DNA of 13,311 nt, taken from positions 1-13,311 of the forward strand of contig JAHWIB010000034.1 of NCBI GenBank assembly GCA_019322815.1. Direction: 5' to 3'. The position numbers were made by a program, and so were the translations under genes. The stretch comes from Candidatus Woesearchaeota archaeon. Lineage in GTDB: Archaea; Nanobdellota; Nanobdellia; Woesearchaeales; WJKL01. Numbering within the stretch: the first letter of the stretch is position 1; each line of letters opens with the position of its first letter. The notes beneath the pieces are model-generated. The model was not told the DNA's origin and searched no databases. It was given only the letters and a program-made list of their open reading frames with translations. This document shows, piece by piece, positions 1 to 5,631 of this stretch.

Positions 1-153
1 GAACAGGACAAATATGATAGAATTGATAATATAATGAAAATAACAGATCAGACAAAAGGAAACATTACTATTATTTCTTCTGAGCATGAAGGCGGAAAAA
101 AACTGGATGGATTGGGAGGAATTGCTGCATTATTAAGATTTAGAATTAGTTGA
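1..153 (+). CDS. pelA: Pelota, mRNA surveillance protein, C-terminal fragment
   Basis: This is the last 50 codons of a gene that begins before the window; the reading frame starts at base 1 and ends at TGA 151-153. The fragment contains ITIISSEHEGGKKLDGLGG followed by IAALLRF, which is the characteristic end of archaeal/eukaryotic Pelota (Dom34), the eRF1-like C-terminal domain. In the family, Pelota enters the A site of stalled ribosomes with an EF1A-type GTPase and promotes subunit splitting with ABCE1. Only the C-terminal domain is visible, so the N-terminal Sm-like domain and central domain cannot be checked. The stop codon directly abuts the stop of the convergent ACD alpha gene at 154, with no intergenic base. 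T-rich sequence follows on the plus strand at about 164-180 inside that gene and could serve for termination. The motif match is strong; the gene symbol follows family usage. Confidence 0.88.
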   Translation, partial: EQDKYDRIDNIMKITDQTKGNITIISSEHEGGKKLDGLGGIAALLRFRIS

Positions 154-1548
154 TTATTTAGTCATCTCTTTTCTTTTAATTAAAGCCCACATTGCTCTGA
201 CTGCCTTTCTGATGTCATTATAATCAGGGATTCCTTCTGCCTCCAACATCCTTCTTCCCCTCTTGCTGAATTTTCCACCCATATATACGCATATTATTGG
301 TTTGTTTGGATATTTCTTTTTTGCTTCAATTATAACTTCTGCGTCTTCCTGAGGATTAGTCATCGTTTGCAGAGTCTGTATAATAATTAATCCAGAAATA
401 TATTCTTCTTCAAGTAAAACTTCAATTGCAGCTTTATATCTTTCAGGCAAAGCATCTCCAACAATATCTAATGGATTCCTTCTGCTGTAAGCAGGATGCA
501 TTTGTTTTGTTTTCTCTAATCTTATTAATGTAGTTTTCTTAAGCTCAACTAAATTAATGCCCAACTCACTGCAGTAATCAGCGCAAAGAACACCACATCC
601 GCCACCATTAGTAACAACTGCAATATTATTATCACAAATAGGCTGAGTTGCCAATGCTTTTGCTAAATCAAATAAGTCTTCAATTGTTTCAGCTGCAATC
701 ACTCCACTTTGCTTAAAAGCAGCATTATATACTTTATAGCTTCCTGCCAATGATCCAGTATGAGAGCTTACTGCTTTAACACCTTCTTCAGTTCTTCCAG
801 CTTTCAAAACAACTATTGGTTTTGTTTTTGTTACTTTTTTGGCAGCTTCCATAAACTTGCTGCCATTATCTATCCCTTCTATATATAGAGCTATTGCTTT
901 TGTTTCAGGATCATTTTCAAGCCATTCCAAAAAATCATAGACATCAAGATCAGCTTTATTACCATAAGTGATTATAGTAGAAAAACCATATCTATTTTCA
1001 ATTGCCCAATCAATGATACTGTCAGCTATTGCTCCTGATTGGCTTACAAAAGCTACATTTCCTGCAGGAGGCATTGAAGGAGCAAAACTTGCATTAAGAT
1101 TAATAGAAGGTTTTAAGATTCCTAGACAATTTGGTCCTATTAAAGGGATCTTCGCAGCTCTAAGGTCTTTGACTATATCCTCCTGCAGTTTTTTGCCTTG
1201 TTCGTTAAGTTCTGCAAAACCAGCAGAAATAATTATTACACCACCCACCTTTTTTTTAATACATTCTTTTATGATGCTATGCACAATTTTAGCAGGTGTT
1301 GCAATGATTGCCAGATCTATATTATTTTCAATATCTTTTATAGTTGAATAACACCTTTTTCCCAAAATCTCTTCTGCATTTGGATTGACTGGATAAATAT
1401 TTCCTTTAAATGGTCTGCAATATTCGCTTGGAAAAACACAGCCTCTAACAAGACTTTTTAGAATTCCATATCCTACAGAACCAGGGTCACGGGAGGCTCC
1501 GATAACCGCAATAGTTCTTGGATTAAATATCTTGTCTAAATTTTTCAT
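154..1548 (-). CDS. acdA: ADP-forming acetyl-CoA synthetase, alpha subunit
   Basis: The 464-residue product is the alpha subunit of ADP-forming acyl-CoA synthetase (EC 6.2.1.13), which converts acyl-CoA, ADP and phosphate to acid, CoA and ATP in the cytoplasm of fermentative archaea. Residues 1-140 form a Rossmann-like CoA-binding domain (TIAVIGASRDPGSVGYGI near the N terminus, PLIGPNCLGI at about 135-144). A succinyl-CoA ligase-like domain follows, with FVSQSG at about 167-172, Glu224 in YIEGI, and the phosphohistidine loop SSHTGSLAGS with His263. These match Glu218 and His257 of the Pyrococcus alpha subunit with the same offset of six residues. A C-terminal ligase domain includes VVTNGGGCG. 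Residues about 34-49 (RGCVFPSEYCRPFKG region) look like a short insertion compared with typical alpha subunits. The gene starts 2 nt after the beta subunit stop and lacks a Shine-Dalgarno sequence, so translation is probably coupled. The acyl substrate cannot be read from sequence. Confidence 0.92.
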   Translation of the reverse strand: MKNLDKIFNPRTIAVIGASRDPGSVGYGILKSLVRGCVFPSEYCRPFKGNIYPVNPNAEEILGKRCYSTIKDIENNIDLAIIATPAKIVHSIIKECIKKKVGGVIIISAGFAELNEQGKKLQEDIVKDLRAAKIPLIGPNCLGILKPSINLNASFAPSMPPAGNVAFVSQSGAIADSIIDWAIENRYGFSTIITYGNKADLDVYDFLEWLENDPETKAIALYIEGIDNGSKFMEAAKKVTKTKPIVVLKAGRTEEGVKAVSSHTGSLAGSYKVYNAAFKQSGVIAAETIEDLFDLAKALATQPICDNNIAVVTNGGGCGVLCADYCSELGINLVELKKTTLIRLEKTKQMHPAYSRRNPLDIVGDALPERYKAAIEVLLEEEYISGLIIIQTLQTMTNPQEDAEVIIEAKKKYPNKPIICVYMGGKFSKRGRRMLEAEGIPDYNDIRKAVRAMWALIKRKEMTK

Positions 1549-1550
1549 TT

Positions 1551-2192
1551 TTATGATTCAACTATTATTCTTGCATCAACTATAGTTGCCTTTTTATCAT
1601 TCACAATAATTGGATTAAGGTCTAACTCGATTATTTTTTTATTCTTTAAGACCATATTAGATATTTTTGTTATTATGCTTGCTAAAGCATCAATATTAAC
1701 AGCCTTTTCTCCTCTTATTCCCTCTAAAATTTTGTAGCCTTTTATTTCTTTTATCATGTTTAATGCCTCTTTTTTGTCAACAGGAGCTATTCTGATTGAA
1801 ATATCTCTCAATGCTTCAACAAAAACTCCTCCTAATCCAAATAAAAGAACAGGGCCAAATTGGATATCTCTTTTAACACCAATAATAATTTCTTTCCCTT
1901 CTTCCATCTTCTGCATTAAAACCCCTTCAATTTTTACTCGTCTCTTTTTCATATTATTAATAATTTCATTATATGCCTTAATTAATTCTTCTTTGTTCTC
2001 TATTCCAATCTTTACTCCATTAATATCACTTTTATGAATAATATCCACAGAAGAGATTTTCAAAACCAGAGGAAAACCAATTTTTTTTGTTAGCTTAATT
2101 AATTGTTCTGGTTTTTTTATTAAGATAGATCTAGCTAAAGGAAGTTTATATCTTTCAAATAATTTTTTTGTCTTCTCAAAATCTAACTGCAT
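1551..2192 (-). CDS. acdB: ADP-forming acetyl-CoA synthetase, beta subunit (ATP-grasp)
   Basis: The 213-residue product is the ATP-grasp beta subunit that partners the alpha subunit encoded just downstream. In the family it relays phosphate from the alpha phosphohistidine through its own histidine to ADP. Visible features are the N-terminal ATP-grasp start (FERYKLPLARSILI, 12-25), the IIHKSDINGVKIG loop with His53, equivalent in motif to His71 of the Pyrococcus beta subunit, the GVLMQKMEEGKEIIIGVKRD strand block (about 95-114), the glycine-rich FGLGGVFVEALRD (about 122-134) and the closing ELDLNPIIV nucleotide/metal-binding segment (about 189-197). Length is close to that of stand-alone archaeal beta subunits. 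It is first in a beta-alpha operon. The start codon lies 27-28 nt from the centre of a TATA box, with no Shine-Dalgarno sequence, which fits leaderless transcription. Confidence 0.91.
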   Translation of the reverse strand: MQLDFEKTKKLFERYKLPLARSILIKKPEQLIKLTKKIGFPLVLKISSVDIIHKSDINGVKIGIENKEELIKAYNEIINNMKKRRVKIEGVLMQKMEEGKEIIIGVKRDIQFGPVLLFGLGGVFVEALRDISIRIAPVDKKEALNMIKEIKGYKILEGIRGEKAVNIDALASIITKISNMVLKNKKIIELDLNPIIVNDKKATIVDARIIVES

Positions 2193-2215
2193 TTTAATTT
2201 ATATTCTATTTGAAT

Positions 2216-2223
2216 TATTTAAA
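2216..2223 (-). promoter_or_regulatory. TATA box of the ACD operon (leaderless)
   Basis: Read on the minus strand this is TTTAAATA, preceded by AAAAGG, which resembles an archaeal BRE. Its centre is about 27 nt upstream of the beta subunit start at 2192, the spacing expected if the transcript begins at the start codon. One arm of a 12-bp inverted repeat (2226-2237) overlaps the BRE side, so a protein bound there could affect TFB/TBP recruitment. The call rests on sequence pattern and spacing only. Confidence 0.6.
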
Positions 2224-2225
2224 CC

Positions 2226-2362
2226 TTTTCACTATTGATTGTTAAAAACATAAATATTTATATATGAGTTATGTTTTATAAAATAGATACGCCTAAACTG
2301 CAGTAAAAAAAAGTAACATATTTATAGTGGTAATATTTGTTTGTTTAGGACAATAGTGAAAA
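2226..2362. repeat. Perfect 12-bp inverted repeat between ACD and trmB; candidate operator
   Basis: TTTTCACTATTG at 2226-2237 is exactly mirrored by CAATAGTGAAAA at 2351-2362, with 113 bp between the arms. The left arm touches the BRE of the minus-strand ACD promoter. The right arm lies just downstream of a plus-strand TATA-like sequence (2318-2326) that could serve trmB. Nested inside are a 7-bp pair, CCTAAAC (2292-2298) and GTTTAGG (2343-2349), and a 9-bp pair, AAAACATAA (2245-2253) and TTATGTTTT (2269-2277). Spaced inverted arms at two divergent promoters suggest binding sites for one dimeric regulator, perhaps the adjacent TrmB-family protein. The function is inferred. Confidence 0.5.
2245..2284. 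promoter_or_regulatory. AT-rich palindromic region; candidate trmB promoter elements
   Basis: This stretch holds a 9-bp inverted repeat (2245-2253 and 2269-2277, 15-bp spacer), the perfect palindrome ATAAATATTTAT (2250-2261), and TATA-like sequences TTTATATA (2257-2264) and TTTTATAAAAT (2274-2284). Another TATA-like sequence, ATATTTATA, lies at 2318-2326. Any of these could drive trmB, giving a leader of about 65 to 130 nt, and I cannot choose between them from sequence. The symmetry could also be an operator. Confidence 0.35.
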
Positions 2363-2400
2363 TTAAGTTCGTAGACAAAATCAGGGTAAAAATAAAAAAG

Positions 2401-2409
2401 AGGGGGGAG
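2401..2409 (+). promoter_or_regulatory. Strong Shine-Dalgarno sequence of trmB
   Basis: AGGGGGGAG ends 5 nt before ATG 2415. It decides the start: a GTG at 2409 lies inside this motif and so would have no ribosome-binding site of its own. Among the starts visible in this window this is the most purine/G-rich ribosome-binding site; most neighbours have weak sites or look leaderless. Confidence 0.7.
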
Positions 2410-2414
2410 TGCAA

Positions 2415-3218
2415 ATGATTGTTAAAGATGAATTTTTAAGTAAACTAAGAAGGTATTTTTCATTGAACTTGTATGAGGTTAAGATATGGACTGCGCTGCT
2501 TTCAAGAGGTGTTTCAACTGCAGGTGAATTATCTGATATTGCAAATGTTCCAAGATCAAGAAGCTATGATGTTCTAGAATCCTTAGAGAAAAAAGGATTT
2601 GTTGTAATGAAACTTGGAAAGCCAATCAAATACATTGCTGTATCTCCTCCTGAAGTTGTTGAAAGAGTTAAGAAAAATATGAAAATAGAAGCTGATGAAA
2701 AAATCAAAAGACTTGAAAACTTAAAAGAAACAGATGTTCTTGGAGAATTAAATTCACTACACAGCCAAGGCATTGAATTAGTTGAACCAACTGATTTGTC
2801 TGGAAGTCTAAGAGGAAGACATAATCTATATAATCATTTGGAGCTTACTTTAAAGAATGCTGAGAAAAACGTTACTTTGATGACTACTTCACAAGGCCTG
2901 ATTAGAAAAGCAGAAGGTCTTAAGGCAGCATTAGAAAAATTAAAGAAAAAAGGAGTATCAGTAAGAATTGCCGCGCCTATAACAAAAGAAAGCAAAAATG
3001 CAGTTAAAGAACTTGCAGGATTAGCTGAAATCAGGAATACAAATGATACAAAAGCAAGATTCTGTGTAATTGATGGAAAAGAAGTTGTATTCATGGTCTT
3101 GGATGATAAAGAAGTTCACCCAACATATGATGTTGGAATTTGGGTTAACTCGCCTTTCTTTGGTAATGCATTAAACAGCTTGTTTGATGTTGCTTGGAAA
3201 GGAATGAAAAAAGCTTAA
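2415..3218 (+). CDS. TrmB-family transcriptional regulator
   Basis: The product has about 267 residues from ATG 2415; two more residues would come from a GTG at 2409. Residues about 10-75 form a winged helix-turn-helix (LYEVKIWTALLSRGVSTAGE, then IANVPRSRSYDVLESLEKKG with a recognition helix around RSRSYDVLE, and a wing at VVMKLGKPIKYIAV). A charged helical linker (about 80-110) follows. The C-terminal part (about 125-265) resembles the phospholipase-D-like regulatory domain of TrmB proteins, ending DVGIWVNSPFF and LFDVAWKGMKK; no HKD catalytic motif is seen. Family members are cytoplasmic repressors or activators of sugar uptake and central carbon genes in archaea. The gene is divergent from the ACD operon, with inverted repeats between them, so ACD control and autoregulation are the simplest hypotheses. 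The ligand is unknown. A T-rich run after the stop may end its transcript. Confidence 0.82.
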   Translation: MIVKDEFLSKLRRYFSLNLYEVKIWTALLSRGVSTAGELSDIANVPRSRSYDVLESLEKKGFVVMKLGKPIKYIAVSPPEVVERVKKNMKIEADEKIKRLENLKETDVLGELNSLHSQGIELVEPTDLSGSLRGRHNLYNHLELTLKNAEKNVTLMTTSQGLIRKAEGLKAALEKLKKKGVSVRIAAPITKESKNAVKELAGLAEIRNTNDTKARFCVIDGKEVVFMVLDDKEVHPTYDVGIWVNSPFFGNALNSLFDVAWKGMKKA

Positions 3219-3221
3219 ATA
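3215..3221 (+). promoter_or_regulatory. TATA-like element of the DAHP synthase gene
   Basis: TTAAATA overlaps the trmB stop codon, and its centre is about 33 nt upstream of ATG 3251. A start site 26-27 nt downstream of the element would leave a leader of only a few bases, in keeping with the absence of a Shine-Dalgarno sequence before 3251. The T-rich tract that follows lies between TATA and start. Supported by pattern and spacing only. Confidence 0.42.
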
Positions 3222-3240
3222 CTTTTTTCTTTTTCTTATT
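3222..3240 (+). terminator. T-rich tract after trmB
   Basis: The plus strand carries an almost unbroken run of T with occasional C (ACTTTTTTC then TTTTTCTTATT) directly after the trmB stop. Archaeal RNA polymerase commonly terminates at such U-rich tracts without a hairpin. It sits inside the short promoter-to-start region of the next gene, so it may only attenuate read-through. Confidence 0.4.
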
Positions 3241-3250
3241 AATTAATATA

Positions 3251-4069
3251 ATGTCAAAAAAATATATTTATAGTAGAGAATATAAAAAAAGCAACACAAT
3301 AATAAACATCAATGGAGTAAAAATAGGAGAAAAAAGAATAGTTGTGATGGCAGGTCCTTGCGCAGTTGATAATATTTCTTATATTTTAGAAACAGCAAAA
3401 TCAGTTAAAAAATCAGGTGCAAAATTTCTAAGAGGAGGAGCTTTTAAGCCTAGAACTTCTCCATACTCATTTCAAGGTTTAGGTGAAGCAGGATTAAAAA
3501 TTTTAGCAAGAGCCAGAAAAGAAACAGGCTTGGCTGTTGTAAGTGAAGTTATGGATACAAAAGATGTTAAATTGGTAGAAAAATATGTTGATATCATTCA
3601 AGTTGGAGCAAGAAATATGCAGAACTTTCAGTTGTTAAAATCAGTTGGCAGATCCAAAAAACCCATTCTTCTAAAAAGAGGCCTAAGCGCAACCTTAAAA
3701 GAATTCTTAATGTCAGCAGAATATATCCTAAAAGAAGGAAATAAAAATATTATTTTGTGTGAAAGAGGCATTAGAACCTTTGTTGAATATACAAGAAACA
3801 CTTTGGATTTAAATATAATCCCTGCTTTGAAAAAAGAAACTCATCTGCCTGTAATTGTGGATCCAAGCCATGGAACAGGAAGAACAGATTTAGTAACTCC
3901 TATGAGCAGAGCAGCAATTGCAGCAGGAGCAGACGGCTTGATAATTGAAGTTCATCCAAATCCAGAAAAAGCTATTTCTGACAAAGACCAAACTTTAAAC
4001 CTAAAACAGTTTGGTCAATTAATGAAAGAGATAAAGCCAGTTGCAGAAGCTGTCGGAAGATATTTATAG
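3251..4069 (+). CDS. aroF: 3-deoxy-7-phosphoheptulonate (DAHP) synthase, type I-beta
   Basis: The 272-residue enzyme condenses phosphoenolpyruvate and erythrose 4-phosphate to DAHP, the first step of the shikimate pathway (EC 2.5.1.54). The TIM-barrel motifs appear in order: MAGPCAVD (about 34-41, metal-ligand Cys), FLRGGAFKPRTSPYSFQGLG (about 58-77), SEVMD (about 98), QVGARNMQNF (about 117-126), LLKRG (about 138), CERGIRTFVEYTRNTLD (about 168-184), VDPSHGTGR (about 205-213, metal-ligand His), and EVHPNPEKAISDKDQTL (about 235-251, Glu and Asp ligands). There is no ACT or chorismate mutase regulatory domain, so it is a minimal form as in Pyrococcus. KDO8P synthase is related, but KPRTSPYSFQG and the archaeal context favour DAHP synthase. 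The start at 3251 (MSKKYIY) fits the TATA spacing and family length; an in-frame ATG at 3194 lies inside trmB and would add a hydrophobic, non-family sequence. PheRS genes follow after a 36-nt gap. Confidence 0.9.
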   Translation: MSKKYIYSREYKKSNTIININGVKIGEKRIVVMAGPCAVDNISYILETAKSVKKSGAKFLRGGAFKPRTSPYSFQGLGEAGLKILARARKETGLAVVSEVMDTKDVKLVEKYVDIIQVGARNMQNFQLLKSVGRSKKPILLKRGLSATLKEFLMSAEYILKEGNKNIILCERGIRTFVEYTRNTLDLNIIPALKKETHLPVIVDPSHGTGRTDLVTPMSRAAIAAGADGLIIEVHPNPEKAISDKDQTLNLKQFGQLMKEIKPVAEAVGRYL

Positions 4070-4074
4070 TAACA

Positions 4075-4082
4075 TTTTTAAA
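4075..4082 (+). promoter_or_regulatory. TATA box of pheST (leaderless)
   Basis: TTTTTAAA lies in the 36-nt gap after the DAHP synthase gene, centred 27-28 nt upstream of ATG 4106. There is no Shine-Dalgarno sequence before that ATG, so the pheS transcript probably starts at or beside its start codon. The spacing is the same as at the ACD promoter. Confidence 0.58.
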
Positions 4083-4105
4083 CATTTCTTAATAAATTCT
4101 CAATA

Positions 4106-5629
4106 ATGGAGCTTAAGAAATTAATTCAAACACTACATCCTTTAGAGAGAAAAGTATTGCCTGCATTAGGTAAAACTCTTAACTTCAATGAGATAATAAA
4201 ACAAACAGGATTAAAGGACATTGAAGTAATGAGAGCATTGCAGTGGCTTGAAAATAAGCAAGTTGTTAAGCTTAATGATGAAATAAAAGAAGTTATTGAC
4301 TTAGGTAAAAATGGAAAAGAGTATCTTGAAAAGAAATTTCCAGAAAAAAGATTTCTAGATCAGATTAAAGATGCTCCAAAAGATGAAGAAATAATTAAAA
4401 AAAATGCAGAATTATCACAGCAGGAATTTGGAGTTAGTGTTGGTGTTCTTAAGAAAAATTCTGCAGTATTGATTGATAAAAAAAATGGAAAATTGACATT
4501 TACAATTACTCCGATGGGAAAGAAATTTCTTGAAAAGAAAGAAGAGGAAGATTTCTTAAAAAAGCCATTTCCAGTTGAATTAAAAATATTGGATGAAAAA
4601 GAAAAAGAAGTTTATGAAAAATTAAAGCAAAGAAAAGATATTATAATCCCAAAATTACAAAAAATAAAAAAAATAGAATTAACTGATTTAGGAAAAAAAG
4701 CATCAAAAGAAAAGATTAGTGACAAGAAAATTCTAGACAGACTTACTCCTGAATTGTTAGAAAAAGGATTATGGAAAGGAAAAAAATTCAGAAGATATGA
4801 TGTTGAGGTTAATGTTCCTTCTATTTCAGGTGGAAGAAAGCAGCATTACAGAAGATTTTTAGATCAAGTAAGAGAAAAATTTATGTCTCTTGGATTTCAA
4901 GAAATGACAGGCCCAATTGTAGAAAGTGATTTTTGGGATATGGATGCTTTATTTATGCCTCAGTTTCATTCTGCTAGAGACATTCATCAAGCTTATTATG
5001 TTAAAGACCCAGAACATTGTAAATTAGATGAAAAAATTGTTGAAAAAGTTAAAAAATCACATGAAAATGGATTTAATACAGGCAGCAAAGGTTGGCAGTA
5101 TAAATTTGATACTAATAGGACAAAAAGAAATTTGCTTAGAACACAAGGAACAGCATGTTCTGCTAGAATGTTGGCTTCTAAAGATATCAAAATTCCAGGA
5201 AAATATTTTGGAATAACTAGGTGCTTTAGATATGATGTTATTGATGCAACACATTTGCCTGATTTCAATCAAACAGAAGGAATAATTATTGAAGAAGGAC
5301 TTACCCTTAAACACTTATTTGGGTTATTGAAAATTTTTGCAAAAGAGTTTGCAGAGACAGATGAAATAAAATTAGTTCCTGGATATTTTCCATTTACAGA
5401 GCCATCTGTTGAACTTTTTGCAAAACATCCAAAATTAGGATGGATTGAATTAGGAGGAGCAGGATTATTCAGGCCAGAATTAGTTAAACCTCTTCTTGGA
5501 AAAGAGATTTCTGTATTAGCCTGGGGATTAGGAATAGATAGGATTGGAATGTTTAAATTAGGAATCAAAGATATAAGACAATTATTTAGTCATGATTTAA
5601 AATTTTTAAGAAATACAAAAATGGAATAA
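4106..5629 (+). CDS. pheS: Phenylalanyl-tRNA synthetase, alpha subunit
   Basis: The 507-residue product is the catalytic subunit of the alpha2-beta2 enzyme that charges tRNA-Phe (EC 6.1.1.20). The N-terminal half (1-230) is Lys/Glu-rich and holds winged-helix-like segments (LIQTLHPLERKVLPALGKT, IKQTGLKDIEVMRALQWLE), as in archaeal/eukaryotic PheRS alpha, where this region contacts tRNA. The class II core starts around residue 235: motif 1 near GFQEMTGPIVESDFWDMDAL (about 263-282), FMPQFHSARDIHQAYYV next, motif 2 from RTQGTACSARML to GKYFGITRCFRYDVIDATHL (about 344-385), DFNQTEG, and motif 3 at LAWGLGIDRIGMFKLGIKDI (about 472-491). The final QLFSHDLKFLR is typical of the family. Length is normal for archaea. 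pheT follows after 2 nt. Confidence 0.96.
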   Translation: MELKKLIQTLHPLERKVLPALGKTLNFNEIIKQTGLKDIEVMRALQWLENKQVVKLNDEIKEVIDLGKNGKEYLEKKFPEKRFLDQIKDAPKDEEIIKKNAELSQQEFGVSVGVLKKNSAVLIDKKNGKLTFTITPMGKKFLEKKEEEDFLKKPFPVELKILDEKEKEVYEKLKQRKDIIIPKLQKIKKIELTDLGKKASKEKISDKKILDRLTPELLEKGLWKGKKFRRYDVEVNVPSISGGRKQHYRRFLDQVREKFMSLGFQEMTGPIVESDFWDMDALFMPQFHSARDIHQAYYVKDPEHCKLDEKIVEKVKKSHENGFNTGSKGWQYKFDTNRTKRNLLRTQGTACSARMLASKDIKIPGKYFGITRCFRYDVIDATHLPDFNQTEGIIIEEGLTLKHLFGLLKIFAKEFAETDEIKLVPGYFPFTEPSVELFAKHPKLGWIELGGAGLFRPELVKPLLGKEISVLAWGLGIDRIGMFKLGIKDIRQLFSHDLKFLRNTKME

Positions 5630-5631
5630 AA

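Noticed and set aside
968..1351. A 127-codon plus-strand open frame inside the ACD alpha gene
   Set aside because: It is antisense to a gene with intact catalytic motifs and shows no recognisable domain or start signals.
2281..2408. A possible small RNA or riboswitch in the trmB leader
   Set aside because: The only pairings I find are short (7 bp) with long loops and AT-rich content; there is no recognisable riboswitch core. The repeats are better explained as DNA sites near the promoters.
2409..2411. GTG as the start codon of trmB
   Set aside because: It lies inside the AGGGGGGAG motif. ATG 2415 has ideal spacing from that motif and costs only two residues.
3194..3250. An N-terminal extension of DAHP synthase starting at ATG 3194
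   Set aside because: The extra 19 residues overlap trmB coding sequence and the T-rich tract, giving a Phe-rich stretch unlike the family. ATG 3251 fits the TATA spacing and usual length.
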